Assembly: GCF_020740795.1 (NCBI RefSeq)
Contig: NC_067312.1
Location: 46,710,405-46,774,404 of the forward strand
Length of the DNA: 64,000 nt
Source of the DNA: Apus apus
Lineage: Eukaryota > Chordata > Aves > Apodiformes > Apodidae
Direction: 5' to 3'
Shown: in pieces, positions 1 through 14,698 of the stretch
Position numbering within the stretch: position 1 is the first letter of the stretch
Layout: the number at the start of each line of letters is the position of its first letter
Notes under the pieces: generated by a model
The model's input: the letters and a program-made list of their open reading frames with translations, nothing else
What the model was told of the DNA's origin: nothing
The model's database searches: none
Made by a program: the position numbers and the translations under genes

Positions 1-414
1 GTGCTATGATTATTACCAGGCCAATTTCAACTCCAGTTTTGAAGTTAAATGCAGAAGACATATGTAAATACATTTGCTTTAGCTGAAACACAGTAGCCAA
101 ACACAGACGAAGCAGCTGTCATGTCAAAGCCAGGGGAATGCACAATACCCATCACTCCAGACAGAAATCTGCCTCTGTAGCAGCGGTGACGTAAAGCAAG
201 GACTGATACCAGTGCTCTCCTCAATTCAGACTGCTGCATAAGCTGCTACCTCAACACCCCTTGCAGCAGAACCAACAGCCATTCCTGCATCCATACTTCC
301 ACTAAGGATCATCATGTTCCACAAGATAATGCCTGCTCATGAAAAGAGAAGGCCATGAGGAAAACAACCCACAATTGTCTCCTGCTGTAAGAAGGCTCAA
401 AGTGTAACAGAGTC

Positions 415-875
415 CAGAATGGCCATGAAAATGGCCAGAGGACTGAAACAACCCTCCTATGAAGAAAGGCTGAGAGTTGGGATTGTCCAGCCTGAAGAAG
501 AGAAGGTTCCAGGAAGATCTTATTGCAGCCTTTCAGTACTTAAAGGGGGCTTTATAAGAAGCACTGAGAAAGACTTCTTAGTAAAGCTTGCAGGATAAGG
601 ACAGAACTAGAGGAAATGGTTTTAAACTGAGAGGGAAGATTTGGATTGGACACGAGGAAGAATTTTACTGTGATAAGGGTGGTAAGACATTGGAACAGGA
701 TGCCCAGAGAGGTTGTGAATGTCCCATCCTTGGAAGGGTTCAGGGTCAGGTTGGATGAGGCTTTGAGTAACCTGATCTATTGAAAGATGTCCCTGCCCAG
801 GGCACAGTAGTTAAGAGTAGATGATAGCCAAAAGTCCCATCCAACCCAAACCATTCCATGACTCTATGATCCTGT
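415..875 (+). mobile_element. CR1 LINE 3' fragment
   Basis: The order of short CR1 landmarks is typical: AGGCTGAGAG...GGGATTGTCCAGCCTGAAGA, then TTTAAACTGAGAGGGAAGAT, GGGTGGTAAGACATTGGAAC, TGGAAGGGTTCAGG, and a tail CCAACCCAAACCATTCCATG followed by degenerate 8-bp units. It is 5'-truncated, lies downstream of the ERCC6L2 stop, and carries no coding capacity. Positions 1-414 and 876-1557 hold nothing else I recognise. Confidence 0.85.
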
Positions 876-1557
876 GGTTCTTGAAGTGTCCTGAGGCAAC
901 TAACTGCTGTGTCTACTCTAATTTGTGTACTTCACCTTTGGTAAGTATCATCCCTGGTGAAGTGTCACTGAGACACACTCATAGGTTGTTCCTGCCGCAG
1001 AAATTATTAGACTATCATATTAGAGCAAACTGCTGTAGCACAGCAAGAATTACAATTATATAAGCATAATAGGACTGACAAACCTTTTGACTATCAGCAG
1101 AAGATGAATTCAAGCTGCAATATATTATCAGTAATATTCAATGCCAATAGCAGAACTAACTCAAGAGAAGATTATGGTTAACCTCCTAAAAGTTACCTCA
1201 CTGATTTTAAACAGTATGCACACTTGAGTTTAAAAAAGTGTGGCCACAAAATTGCTGATTCTACAATACTCACAATTTAAATAACTAAAGAAAAAAAAAA
1301 ATCAAGCAGCAATCGGAACATGCAATTTCATGATATTTCTAAGTGCACATGCAATACAAAAATGTATTTAAAAGTTTTTCAGAATACAGTGCTAACAAAA
1401 TGAAACTAGTTTCATGAAGCCAAGCAAGAATTAAGTTTTCCCGATATAAATATTTTTCAATTTTCCTATCAGACACTCAAATGCATCAAGGAAATGGAGA
1501 CAACAGTAAGTCTGAAATACTGAATGGCATTAGATTCTTCCTGGTATTTAATAGGAA

Positions 1558-2351
1558 TTTATTTATTTATTTTAGGCTATTCCTGTTCTTCTTCCCTTGC
1601 ATAGAAAGTATTATTCAGACCACAGCACCTTAAAAAGACTCGACAGAAGTCTATAACAATAAAAAAGGGGAGATGAAAGAACAGTGAAATATGAAATTCG
1701 ATACCCAGCAAAATTTAATGTGCTGTAGTTCTTGCATTGAAAAAGTGAAAATTTGTATTTTTTCACATCAACCAAGCTCAGAAACTCACTGCTATAGGAT
1801 ACTGAAGATAATGAGAAACTCTACAGCTTCAATGAGATTGAGTAAAATCATAGAAGAAAAAGATTTTCAAAGATTATTAGGCATGAAGACATCATCTATG
1901 TCTCATTAAGTCTGAGTTTCCAGTAGCTCAGAAAATATGTGGAGTACCCTTGTCAAATCCTTTTAATACCATTAGATTGTGCTGAGATGACTGGGGGTAT
2001 CCAAATGAAAGGGGAAAATCTACCTAGTACTGCTACTGTGTCTATAAATAAAATCAAGATGCAAGAAAGCAAATTGCACTAAAAACATAAAAAAAATATT
2101 TAAAATTAAGATATCATAGCTTACCATAAAACATAGCACATATGTATAACATATTACACACGTAATTACACATTACGTATGTAATTACATATATATTCAC
2201 AGCTGTAAAACACAAACCTCTATAATGATAAATATGGATTCATCACTTCACCTTTAATTTCATGGAGGTATCCCATTTTCCTGCAAACTGAAGCTATGCA
2301 TATTTTAGTGTTGAACTGAGATAATTACAGCACAACTCACATAGAAAACTT
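1558..2351 (-). other. ERCC6L2: Probable 3' UTR of ERCC6L2 with candidate poly(A) signals
   Basis: The AT-rich sequence after the stop contains three overlapping AATAAA signals on the minus strand at 1558-1571 (a TTTATTTATTTATT run on the plus strand). ATTAAA variants occur nearer the stop, for example around 2253-2258. Which one is used cannot be told from sequence alone. No other coding sequence is visible here. Confidence 0.4.
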
Positions 2352-3324
2352 TCATTTTACAGCATTACAGGATATAGAAGTGGATGGTTTATCTGAATCA
2401 TCTGGACTGTATTTTTTCCACAAAAAATTTTCATTTTTTTTCCAAAGAGAACTTTCATACGTTTCTTTCTCTTCTGTCACTGGCAGATGGGGTACTTTTT
2501 CACATAGCTTCTCTATGACTGTTATGTCCGTGAGCTTTCTAAGGTTCTCCTCATTCTGCTCATTCAGCATGTCCCAGAAGTCTTTTGGTCTCTCCTTTGA
2601 TTTTTCTACCTGCACTGAAGGCAATCTCCTCAGTGATTCTGTAGGCCCATTTCCACCATTTCTGAAGAGGTCATTGAGAATAGAGGTATCTCCAAGTAAG
2701 TCCACAAATGACTTCTTAAAAGTCTGAGCTTTCTTCTCCCCATTTTGTGACTGAGATAAGGATCTTTTTCTCAGCAGTTGTGCTCCTTTGGAATCTTGCT
2801 GTCCTTCACTACTTTTTACAGACAGCACCTCAATTATTCCTGATTGACTGCTTAATGAGCCAGATGCCATAAAATCCTTGAATGCCTGACTGTTTCTCCT
2901 TTTGATATGTTGAGCAGCAACAGCAGGTGATTGTTTATATTTTGTATCAACACACATACATTGCATGTAGGAGTTACTGTGAAGTTGCTCTGCCTCTCCC
3001 TTGCAGCTCTGCTGTCTCTGCATTTCTGTAGTTTCACTCAGAAGCTGGCTGTTAGTTGACAAAGATTTAGACTTAGATCTTTCAAAATTAACAACAGATT
3101 TTCTTTTTTGTAAGTGTGTTGCACCTGATTCTCTTTCCTCAGAGTAATGTGAAGCTTGTGCTGGTACTACAACTGGGAATAAAGATTCCATCTCTGGCTG
3201 TTTGGTAACATAGAATTCCTTCAATATCTTCTGCCTTTTTTCTGATGTAGCTTTTACAATATGTTCTGCCAGTTTCTCCACTGATCCCATATTAAAGTGG
3301 GATACCATTTCCTCAAATTGTCTC
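2352..3324 (-). CDS. ERCC6L2: ERCC6L2 exon 19 (last coding exon, stop)
   Basis: Residues 1219-1542 followed by TGA at 2352-2354. It opens RQFEEMVSHFNMGSVEKLAE and continues HIVKATSEKRQKIL, a conserved helical segment. After a variable Ser/Lys/Gln-rich stretch come two conserved islands: LLGDTSILNDLF (1428-1439), and a block from 1464 beginning RPKDFWDMLNEQNEEN. The protein ends with WKK repeats (SSLWKK...FLWKK) and a short acidic tail. The acceptor is AATTACAG|GAGACA. The reading frame is intact to the stop. Confidence 0.96.
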
Positions 3325-5184
3325 CTGTAATTATGAAGAGGGAAAAATAGGTTGACACCTTTAACTAGAAAAAAAAGCTGCTTTCAAGTAATTAATTCAA
3401 TTCACATTCTTCACATACCCCAGAAAGAAATCACAAAAGGGAACTTCCTTATCAGGAGCTTTGATTTCATTTGCAAAGAGAAGAAAATAGCAATGATCTT
3501 ATAACTGAAGTGACTTCTGAATCCCAAACTCCAGTGTGACTTCCTCAGCTTACGAGCCAAAGATTTACTGACTTTCAGCATAGGTATGATTTCATACCAA
3601 AGGACCACAGTTGAGAAGGATGCAAGTGGACACATGCTACAGTGTTTTTTGGAAAAAAACAACAACATACCAAGAAACACAAAGTAGTTGCTCAGCTCCT
3701 TTTAAGAGGAGATTTACTAAACAAGAGCTAGATAAATATATTCAAAGGGGATAGGTACTGTCTCCTCAGTCCTACCTAGTGGGCTATAAACTATTTGTTT
3801 CCGCTATGAGGCCAAATTCTAACCAAAGGAGATCAGCCTAATCAAGTTAGCCATAGTTTGGAACAAGGTAACCTAATCAGAAGTCTGGAGAAGTGGGTTT
3901 ATGCTCCCTTGCCAGAAAACAGGTATGAAATGTTGCCTTTCCTGTATGAGGGTTTCAAGTAGGCAGTGACACATTTGTTGAGTCAGAAATACTGCTGGAT
4001 TGGCTCACTCTAGCTATATTCTTTGGGTGTGGTGGTTGCAGGCAGCTTCCCACTCAGCCTTACAACTCCAATACAGCAACCTGACGCTCTTAATCATCCT
4101 CCACTGTACAGTGGATCCAAATGTACTACAAAAGTACAACTGCAAGTGAGGTGCTAACAGGTGACCTACTTAATGTTTAAGCATGAATGTGCTTCAAGTT
4201 TTTGCTAGATATCACTTTAGGATCTTGGAATAACATCCTTAATTCCTTCATTGTCTTTGAAAATTGTTGCCTCAAGAGATTATTGATAACTATTATTACA
4301 ATTTTCAGTATTTTTAGCATGAATCATTCTCCTCTGGATGACTCAAATATTTAGAATTTGAAGTACCTGTAACAGTAAGCAAGTCTGGCACTTCAACATT
4401 AACAGTTTGGTTAGCTGGAGGCCGCTGCCTAACATGACAGATTCTGAACACAGAGATGCTACCTAGATACCAACTCTCATACAGTAATGTTAGTTGAATC
4501 AAAGCTAAATTAAAAATACATACCAATTCACAGTTCTATAGGTTTGCCTAGTTAGCTACACCTTCCTGCTATTTCCACGTACCATCTGGCTACTCTTATT
4601 GAACTTCCACCTACATAACAATGGCATTTTAGTATTTTTATTAATAACAGAAATAACTTGGGGAAAAAGAGAAAACTAGAAATACAAATTATTATCCTTC
4701 CAAATGTGAGGGTGGAAACAACATCATAAAACAAGTATTAAAAATACTGAGCCCCATGTTAAAAAAAATACAAGTCCAATTTGTTTTTAATCGTCTCTCA
4801 AGTAAAGTTATGAGACCTGGGAAGAAATCAGTAAGTAGTCAGAAGCTCACACTATAAAATTTTGTGCTTCTATAGAGTTTAAACACTGGTTTGTAGTACT
4901 TCATGGTACACATAAATTAATACTGGTGGTGATGACATCTGCTATCTATGTAATATATAGCTCATTGAATCAATAGGTAAAATGATCTGTCGGTTCAATT
5001 AATTTAATTACTCAGTTATGGTCCTCTTTGTATATTGTGAGTGGAAGTTTCCCATTAGTTCTACTCTTGCCACAGAATATAATCAATATTCCCTGAGTAT
5101 GGCTGAAACAGAAAAGCAGCTGCCTTAGAGGGAAACTGTTGTCAAGGTTAGAATTTTACCACTATCTCAATAGAACAGTCTCAC
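3325..5184. other. ERCC6L2 intron 18
   Basis: 1.86 kb of AT-rich sequence with no recognisable element. Small open frames on the minus strand here (for example 3411-3680) have no family resemblance and are taken as chance. Confidence 0.7.
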
Positions 5185-5372
5185 CTACGGATTCCTTTTG
5201 GTGTCCTTCCAACCAGGAAAGTGGTTGAAGCTACTCTGTGTACTGTTTTGATTTTCTGTGTCACAGGATGCACAACATACAGGTGATGTTGCTTGCTGTC
5301 CACCGACATTTCTTGATCTTCCTTAATAACGTTCTTCTCTGCTGCATTATCTTCTGGATTTTCTTCATTTTT
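5185..5372 (-). CDS. ERCC6L2: ERCC6L2 exon 18
   Basis: Residues 1157-1219. It starts KNEENPEDNAAEKN, a variable part, and ends TTFLVGRTPKGIR, a conserved part. It was found by the TPKGIRR junction with exon 19, because no long open frame marks it. The acceptor is TATACTAG|AAAAAT and the donor CGTAG|GTGAGA. It lies 16 kb from exon 17, beyond the retroviral insertion. Confidence 0.92.
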
Positions 5373-8300
5373 CTAGTATAAGGAGACATGGAAAATTGTC
5401 AAAACAGCTGTGCCTAGGACACATTGATGAGCTCTCTTATGCCAAATTCTGTCACTCTCAGCTAGCACTCAATGGTTTAAGTGCTAAGAATTGGATTGAG
5501 AACTGCTGTGTAAACTCTTACTCAGTCACAAACTTATAGAAACACTGAAGGCAAGTCTTAGTTCTCTAAGAATAAGGTGGGATATTTTTCAAAACCAGTT
5601 AACTGTGAAGCTAAATGAAAGATCTCTGTAAGTTCTCTAATGCATAAATGGGTTAAATTAGCTGCTCAAAGTTTTTTCCTGAGGGTAGAAAAAGTTACTA
5701 TAAAGAAGTTTCTCAAGATCTGCAGGAGCTTTACCAGTGACAGCCCATGGCCACTGCAAGTTACTCTTGAAAAAATTCTCAGCTGTCTGGCAAAGACAAT
5801 TGATTAAATCGCACCCAGTTACTCTGAAAGATAATTGGCTCTGTTGAACTTGTAAATTTTTTTTTAAAGTTTGCCAACTTAAATACAGCCCCCACATCCC
5901 AAATCCAGTAATTTCTTTTAAAAAATTTATAAACATTTTCTCATTAAAACAAAACCACTGATTTCAGTTTTTCTTAAAATGTCTCCATGTTCATTAAGGG
6001 ACAAATCTGAATATTGGTACTCCAGAGATAACACAGATGAGGCCCTAGGCAGCGGTAAACTTCATGCACAGATGAAAATATTCCCTTTATCTTTCCACTA
6101 GTATTACCATTCAAAAAATTAAAACTTAGGTCAACCTTCCAAGCACTGTCAACAGTCCACACTGTTCTGGTTCCTTTTGAATTTGACTTCATGCATTACT
6201 GTCTGAATTCAGCCCTTTCATGGCTGATTTCTTTCTGACTCTCCTTCAATTTTTGTCTTCTAACTCACCAATTGAAATCTATTTCATGACAAACATTTCT
6301 TTTCAACAGTTTTCTATTTTCTGCTCCTCAAGTGCTTTCTCTACCAACTTACTCTGTGTGTGTCCCATTATGTGTTCTTACATAAAATCCCATGTTGCCT
6401 TTGTAGCACTGGTCTTGTTCATCTGAACTACTTTATAGCTCAGCTACATAACTACTGAAAAATGTTAACCAAATTAAGCCAGGGAAAAGAAAAATAGTCA
6501 AAAAACTGAAATTGCACAAGTAGCAACAAACATTCTCTCTCTTGGAATTAAGATACCACCCAGTTTCTAGATAAGTGATAGCAAGTTTTTCTGCCACTTA
6601 AAAATATAAATATGTTTTAAAGATTCAATTACATGAAAAAGTTTTTCTGTATAACAACTAAAAAGTACAGTAAAAATCCAAACGCATTCTTGTCAAACAT
6701 CACACATGTACATACTGTGTGTTAAAAATACATTCTTCATGCACTGCATAATAAATCTTCTGATTAGTTTTCTGGAATACACCATGCAAAGCTAAATAAA
6801 CACTTAGTATAGCATACAGTATCTGTGGTATGCATTTTAAAAGAATTTTTACAAAAAGATTGACAGCAATCATAAAAGCAGGTAGTTTCTACTACATGTT
6901 TAGCTACATTGGTGGTATTATGCATTTGCAGTGCATGTTATGGAATTTCCACTGTGGAAAGTGGAAAGATTTCATTTAAACTTGACCACATACTTACTGG
7001 TCATCTGATAAATTAAGTGCACCTATACCAAATTACCTATAACACCATTATATGTTTCTACATTATTCACATTTTCTTCTTTCAAACCAGTACTTTGGTG
7101 GGCTTCAAAAGGTGCAGCAAAATAAATTCTTTAAGGCAACATTACAGCACAGAAAATATCCCACTGAATGCAAAGAAATAAAGTTAAAGGAAGTACAATA
7201 AAAATAAATTGTGAAGTGCTACTGCAAACTAGGGAAAACGACACACAAAACTGCAGCCATTCCTTCCTGTCTTACTCTTTTTTTCTTATCCTATCTGCTT
7301 TTCATTATACTGGACTTACACTGAAGAGGCTTCCCCTATATTCGAATGGGGAAGAAGAGGGATCACTATGTAGTTGTACAGAAAATAGTTCTAAAATTAT
7401 TCATAAAACCTAAGGACTCTTAACACATGAAAAATAAATAAAACAAAGCATTTATTTTTCACTTTTTATATTCCATTTAATCTATGGGTTTTCAGCATAA
7501 AAACATTTTATTTTCCTATCATGGAAGATATTTTCCTCCACCACTACTTCTTTTGTTATGCCTGTCTCTGATTCTTAACAGTATATAGCAAGTTTTGGAT
7601 ACCAAGAATGAGTATCCATTTCTTTGAATGACTTATTACAGACAGGCTGTAATCACGAGTCCAGCAAAAATGGTAGCAGCTGCACATTTAGAGTCCTGCA
7701 CCAGCCCACATTTGAGTGTAACAATCTTCAAGAAACATGAAGACATGCAGCTGAGCATCAAGCAGGAATGTAAGTGCCACAATGTAGCAGGAACTTCTAC
7801 TCAGAGATTCCATCTTAAATCTGTAACAACTCTTGGATCTGTTAGCTCCAGGTGACAATCTGTCTCCTGCACATAGTTACAGCAGTTTTAAAAATAGTAT
7901 ATACCTAATAAACCCAATCTTTGTCTATCTGTGACAGTACAAAATTTCAGCATCTGTCCTTCCTGCAACAGGTAAAGAGCCACTTCTTTATGGAATTAAG
8001 GGTATATGCTCTGGAGCAATGAATGCTAATCCATGTATATGCATCCTCAGACACAATGGTGACGATTGACCACCTTAAGCCTGTGACTTTCCTTTGCCTC
8101 TCTTTAGCCACTTCAAGCAAGGCAAAAGAGATTAATCTTTTTATGTACAGCAAGATTAAAATGCATGGGAGGGCAAGTGAGCAAACGCTAATAGTAAGCG
8201 GAGTGGAGAAAAAAAAAGAGATTCAAGGATATATGCTTTTTGAGCTGTCTCATGTTTGTAGCAATTCAAGTCACCAGACTTAGAGTAATCTGAAATTGAA

Positions 8301-11300
8301 AACATGCTTGCATAATCATTCCCTAGCTGTAGTTGCACTATGTCTGAAAATCTTCCTCTTCCTACCTGAGTACTCAAAGTATTACCACGGTTAAGTATCT
8401 TGCCAAACACTGACTTCCAGTCAGCAACAACCCTCTCTGCCGTCCTCATTTAAAGATGAAACAATGTTAACAGGCTTTTTTCTTCCAATATGCATGAAAC
8501 CACTGCTGCCAGATATCTAGGATACTTTCCATTACATGGTTGCATTGTTTGTTTTCATTTCTAAAACAAACAAGGCCTCCTCAAATCTCTAGCTGCCTTG
8601 CAGTCACCTAAATCATATAAAAGCACAAAAGAGTGAATTCAGCATGACTGTCCTCTTAAAACAGGGATTACAAGCAAACAACAAATCCTTATGCCATATT
8701 CTAAATGGTATTTTCCCACTCCCCTCAAAACCTGAGAACACACATGACTTTCCAGATATACAGTGAGCTGCAGTGGGTTTTGGATGATTGTTATTATTTT
8801 GATCAGGTGATATTTACAGCATTACAGTGAATTCATCTACCCAAATTACAACACTAAATTATTTTAGCTAATAATTTTTCCCCTTACAGTTTTTACTGGA
8901 TTTTATCCTGAGAGTTTTCCCCTAATATGTATGAATTACTATGATCTTTCTATATGTTGTTCTTGAACATATTCTATGCTTAGATATTGTTTTTATTTTA
9001 CCTTAGATAATGTATTTATTTCTTCTGCTTGTCAGGACATACATACCCTGAAATGTTTTCTAAATGACGATTTATTCTTGGTCTTGTTTCCTTTTCTGTT
9101 TTACACATACACATGTCAAACAAGAATCTCTTCCTAAATTACTCTGCATACCAAGGAAGACAAAGTATAATGGTGTCCACATAGGACTCCCTGTAGTTTC
9201 CCTAAAAATGAAGTCCATATGGTCAAGATACAAAAAAAAAAAAAGTTATCAAATACTGAGAATGTCTCTGCTTTCACCTGATTCTTAAATAAACCAGAAC
9301 CGCTTTTCTACTTACAGAGGCTACAATACTTAAACTATGTACTTCAGAGCATTATGGTGACTTAGTCATTGCACAGTTTTAAGTAAGATCAACTCTTATA
9401 TTTCAGAACAATTTCTGACACAGACATGAATTTTCCCCTCTGAATTTAACTTTCTTAATTGAAAAGCAGACTCAGAATGATGCTATTATTCTACTAATAT
9501 AGGACAGACAAATGAGAATTAGAGGTTATGGTATAGCTGATGGTCAGTACTTCAGCTGTCTTAGAAAATAAAGCTAACCTAGTTTAAAATTTTAGAACAC
9601 TAACTCAAACTTTTTAATGCTCAAACTTCCTGAACTAAACTACTAAGCTTTTCTAAAACCACAGAGAATGTTTGTTCTGAATACAAAGGTATCTAATTTT
9701 GATTGTATCACAGAAGAAAAATACCTGAAATACTCTTCAAGCTATGAAAAATGTTGTGTTTGTTTTTTTTTATTCTGGGTTCAATTCATACCTCCAAAAC
9801 ACTGCACCAACACTCACACCAGTATTTTTATATACCTGCTATTAAAAGTAAAGAAATTTTACCAGAGTAATATGTAGTTTTTTTCTCCTGTTTGTCATTT
9901 CTAGTTTGTTTCTTGTATAAACAGAGACCAAGGACATTCCATAAACTCTAATCTTTTGCTTGGTAGGGGAAAACTGCCTACTAAGTCAATTAAGGACTGT
10001 TTGTGTTCTATTTATCTTTAGAAATAGAAAGAATATTCACTTCCAAGTCTGTTTTCTTCTCTGATCAGGTAACAGGGCAAAAAGTTCTCATTCAGAGCAA
10101 TTTAGTTTAATTTGTTGCCTCTTTAACAAAAAGAACATAAGCCATATCACTTTCTTGCATGAAAATATGACCATAAATCAATATAGTTGTTATTATTGTT
10201 GAGAATGAGAGGATATAATCAGCCTGTCTCAGAACTCAAAGCTAAGGTAATTCCTTACTCCAGAAAAAGCCTGTGGACTTATACCTATCTTCTTTCACTC
10301 TCTTAACCCTCCATCAAACAGCAGCAAAACCAAGAGCCATGCACATACACCATAATGAATACGCAACTACAGGCTTCACAGAATTCCACATACAAACTCA
10401 CTGCATTTGGAAAAAAACCCAACAAAACAACAAACAACAACAATAAAATACCACAAAAAAATCACAAGCCATACTGAAATGGTTAATTTCAAGATAAGCT
10501 AAAATTGTAAATTCAGTAAAGCAGCATTACAGGTCCCTCATTTGGGGACAATTATATTAAAGCTGAATAGCATTCCTGATCTTAGAAAAGCAGGACAATG
10601 CATTGCTATCTCCTCAAAGCCTACTCTTTGTAGACAACTATCTAAACTTGTTGAATCTGAAAGCTGTGCAAACACACTTAAATCAGAGTGACTATAACTG
10701 ATAGAAAGTCTTGGTTTAAATAATATACAAAGTGTCAATGTAATACAAATATGACAAAGAGGAGTTCTTAATACAACTTTTGTATTTACAGTATTCTCAA
10801 CAGCACTTAAACCTGCACTGGAGATACAATGGGCATGTTTTTTCCTAGGCTGACAGAATGCTTAGTTCTCTCATTTATACCACATTGCAGTAACATAAAG
10901 AGGGGTTTACCATTAATCCAGATTTTACTACAAAGAATCCTGTTATTTCTCTGTCAAACACTGGCAAGAGTGCCAAATGTCTGTCATCCAATTCAGAGGA
11001 TTAAGTCTTCTTTTATAGTGCGATTCTTGTAACGATTTATAAAAATACAGATATAGTTTCTTAAAGAGTTGGTCACAGTCTGTATTTTGGCCTGAATTCA
11101 TGCTGCAGAGGTTGAATATGACAGCTGGCAGGAAGCTGAGGGGAGAATACATCCTCCCCCTTTTCCGTCACATTTCAGTTGCCATAGTGATTAATCCTCA
11201 ATTGAATGGCTGTCTTTGTACTTCTCAGTAAAACTAAGTAAACTTAAGTTGAAGATATGCAGTTGACTGGAAAAAAAAAACAGACTCCACATATTCAACA

Positions 11301-14093
11301 GGTACCGTACAAGTTCTTGTGATTAATACTTTTCTATATATTAAAAAACACAGATTAGCTTTAAAATGTATGTCCTGTTCTCATATTTTGCCTTTCTTGT
11401 AAAGCCTTCAAGCCTTTCCAAAGTCTTCCCAATGCTCTCACCCCCCCCGATTCCTACTGAAGAAATACTACACAAATTCAACTTTATAGAAGCTAGAGAA
11501 GGCCTATTCCAGACTTTTGTATTTATGTAAAATATGTCACATTGGCTGTTTTTGCCAATTAACATGGAGATTAATTAGGAAATTAATTAAGGAATGCAGT
11601 CATTTACTTCAGAATACTCTAGAAACTTCAAAATAAAGTATTTAATCTTGTCACTGGGAGGCTTCTACTTCTTACAGTAGCTAAGTAAAAGTTTCATAAA
11701 TATCACTGCAAGCTACCCAAAAAAACAAAGTAACAAGCTCCTGCAATGAAAATCAACCAGGCTGCTTCGGAAGCTTGAACTCCACCAGAAAAGGGTCAAA
11801 AAACCTCCAAAATCTCTAAAGATATTTAGTGGGTGACTAATGTCTTAGAGGAAATGTTAACACTAATTTTTTTTTGCCCAAAATTAATAATGCCAGCATA
11901 ATTTTTGAGCAAAATATCCTATGAATGAGTCAATACTTTTTTTTTTCCTTTCGTTCTCTGAAAGGGTGAAATACCTGTAGGTCAGCTCTGAAAAGTAGTC
12001 TGGCTTTGTACATCCACCATGTCCAGTCTACGGTCTTTGATTTTAAAAGTTTTTTTGTGTTTTGTTTTGTTTTTTTTCTTAAGTAATTCTTTCTCTAGTT
12101 ACACAAGACAGATGAAAAACAAAACTCAGAACTCTCTTCTTAACAGATAGTAACGCAGTAATAAAGACAATAACCTTCTATTTGTTTAATGGAAAAACAA
12201 TTAATTTTTAACCAAGACTATTTGTACACATGTAAACAGAAGACTTGAACTGAAACATAAATGCAGAACAAAGATGACTCAATGACATTAAATCAGCCTA
12301 AAACCTACACAAAATAATGCAACACAAACAAGTTCTTTATTCCGATAGATTAGTTTTTAACGTAATTATCTTCACTCAGACTTCTACATAGAGAACCAGA
12401 AAACCCTTGTTATTACTAATCTTCTATGAATAGCACATCAAGTGTATTTTGTAGTCATATGTGTAAGGAGGCAACAAAGACCAGTGCTCAGTCATTTTTA
12501 ATTGAGTGGTTATCTGCCACAGTAGTGATGTCCATTTTCTACCCTCAGATGTTTAAAATACTGTGTGATTCTCCAAAAACTCCTTCAGAAACAGCTGTCT
12601 GCCAGACCTCTGCATTGAACGAAAATCCCTGTCTCTTAGATAGCTCTAATTATTGATGTTTCAGTGTCTTCCACGTGACCAACACTACCAGAAACATCAA
12701 CTGTTTGAGGGACCATCATCACTCTGTTCTTCTGTCCTTTCTTCTCAAAATCAACAGTGATCTGACACTGCAAGTTTTGCTCACTGGTCAGAATATGGAA
12801 AATATTCAGACACAGGATAATATATACAATTTGGGAACCACTGGTAGTAAGTTTTTACTGTAACTCTATATAAATCTTAAATGAATAATACTAAGTACAC
12901 AAATACCATGCCTATCTAGGAAAAAAACAAAGTCTTTCAAGTACCTGATTATACTTGCAAAATAAAGTATAATCAGATATCCATTGCTGTAGATAAGATT
13001 ATGAAAGTTCCCAAGACAACAGTACCTCTCTTCATGGAATATCCAACACCAATTGACCTACAGAATCTTCTTCAGCTTTTATGTAACCCCTTAGAATTTA
13101 TGATAAAACAAATATATTCCCAAAACCACACCTTCCATAGCTGATAAGTTGTGAGAGAGCTCTCATGATGTTCTGCTTTTATCTCTTTATGGCAGACTTA
13201 ATACTCTGATTGCTGTTAATTGACTGCATTTTTGATTGTCATGTACAACTCACAGAAGTAAACAAGCATTTAGAATTATAAACATGAATAGCCTAGCTAA
13301 ACCAGTCGATTTACACATTCTTTTTAAAACAAAACAAAAACATCCAGAGTATGACTACACTCCCTACCACCTCAGGAGAAAGAAAAATTAAAAGGCTCTG
13401 CAGGAGTCTTGAAGCCATGTACCAGAGCTATTATGGAACGTGGGCATAATGCAAGCAAGATCAGAAAAAATAGTAGCAAGACCTATTTTTCATAAAAAGA
13501 ACAAAAATTTTGTTCCCTAAGCCTTTAATGGCACAGAACAATAGCACATTAAAATACGTTCTATAACTTCTGAGGAAAGCTGGCTGGGGTATATGAATAC
13601 TAGCACAGGTAACACTAAGGACAGCTTGACTACTTATTACTGGATAAAAAATTACACTTGACTGAGAGCTGCAGTTTAAAAGGCTAAGAGAGATTTTACT
13701 GTGAATTACATTAGTGCCAACAGTGAAGATCTAACACAGACTTTTTTCAAGTTACTTATTAATTAGTTACTTGCATTCTTAAATGAGGTATTCTACATAC
13801 CTTCAACCCTGAAGAAAAAAGTCACTGCTGCCTTTTCCTTCTAACTTGGCACTCAAGGGTTTTCTTCCCGTGCAGCTTCTCTCACTTTGAAGGAAAAGTC
13901 CTCACAGGTTTTGAAGCCTGCTCAAGTTTTAGGCATTTTCTACAACTCAAAGACTACATTAGTCTCTGTGCTTCAACAATAAAAAAAACCCTAATACACC
14001 CGTCCTGATTTGAGCCAGAATGAACCCACTTGTCCTTTTACCAATTTTTTTTTTTTTTTCCCCTTCAATAAGCTAGGACTGATAACACTGGAA

Positions 14094-14692
14094 TGTTTTT
14101 GTTCTTGCCAGGACTCCAAGGTTGCGTCTTTACTCTGCCGGCTCAGACACTACCAGGAGTTCTATCACCCTTCCACCCTGCCCCCGTAGGAGGTTGAATT
14201 GAGAGACAGCAAAATTGGCCAGAGATATTCCATTCCATATATTTAAATAAGCTCAGAGGAAGGTCAGAGATCACAGAAGACAACTTCCTTCCTGCTTCTT
14301 CTTCCCTTCTCTTCCGTCCATGGGCAGCGTCCAGGGAGGACTCCATCCATCCATCAATCATTGTCGACTCCTAGGCTGTGCATCCCTCAATCCTCATAAC
14401 TCTACACTATCTCCAGCAGTGCTCCGGGACTTTTTGGAACTGCTCACAGCTCAAGAGATGCTCTGGGAGTTGCTCGGGGTGGGGGGAGGCAATAGGGGTT
14501 TGCATATTCCTGAACACATTTGTATATAATTGTACATATTTTCTTTCATTGTTAGTGTTTAATTAAAGCTGTCTAGTTTAGTTTGCAATCCAGAAAAGTC
14601 TCTGCCTCATTCTCTCTCTCCTTCTCTACCTGGGTGGGAGGGGGAGGGGATCAAGAACATTGTTGTCGATCCTAAGTCAAACAGTGACAACA
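14094..14692 (+). repeat. 5' LTR of the ERV-L-like element
   Basis: A 599-bp block whose ends read TGTT...AACA, a 4-bp terminal inverted repeat. It has a TATA-like TATATAA at 14523-14529 and an ATTAAA poly(A) signal at 14562-14567, which would give a very short R region. A second TATA-like AT-rich site lies near 14237-14250. The right end is firm because the primer site follows after 6 bases. The left end is a best guess. Confidence 0.65.
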
Positions 14693-14698
14693 ATTTAT

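Noticed and set aside
2380-2727. Plus-strand open frame rich in Ser and Phe
   Set aside because: It is the antisense shadow of ERCC6L2 exon 19, whose minus-strand frame shows clear conserved motifs.
8023-8449. Overlapping open frames on both strands in intron 17
   Set aside because: Short, with no recognisable motif, no splice context and no family resemblance. Consistent with chance.
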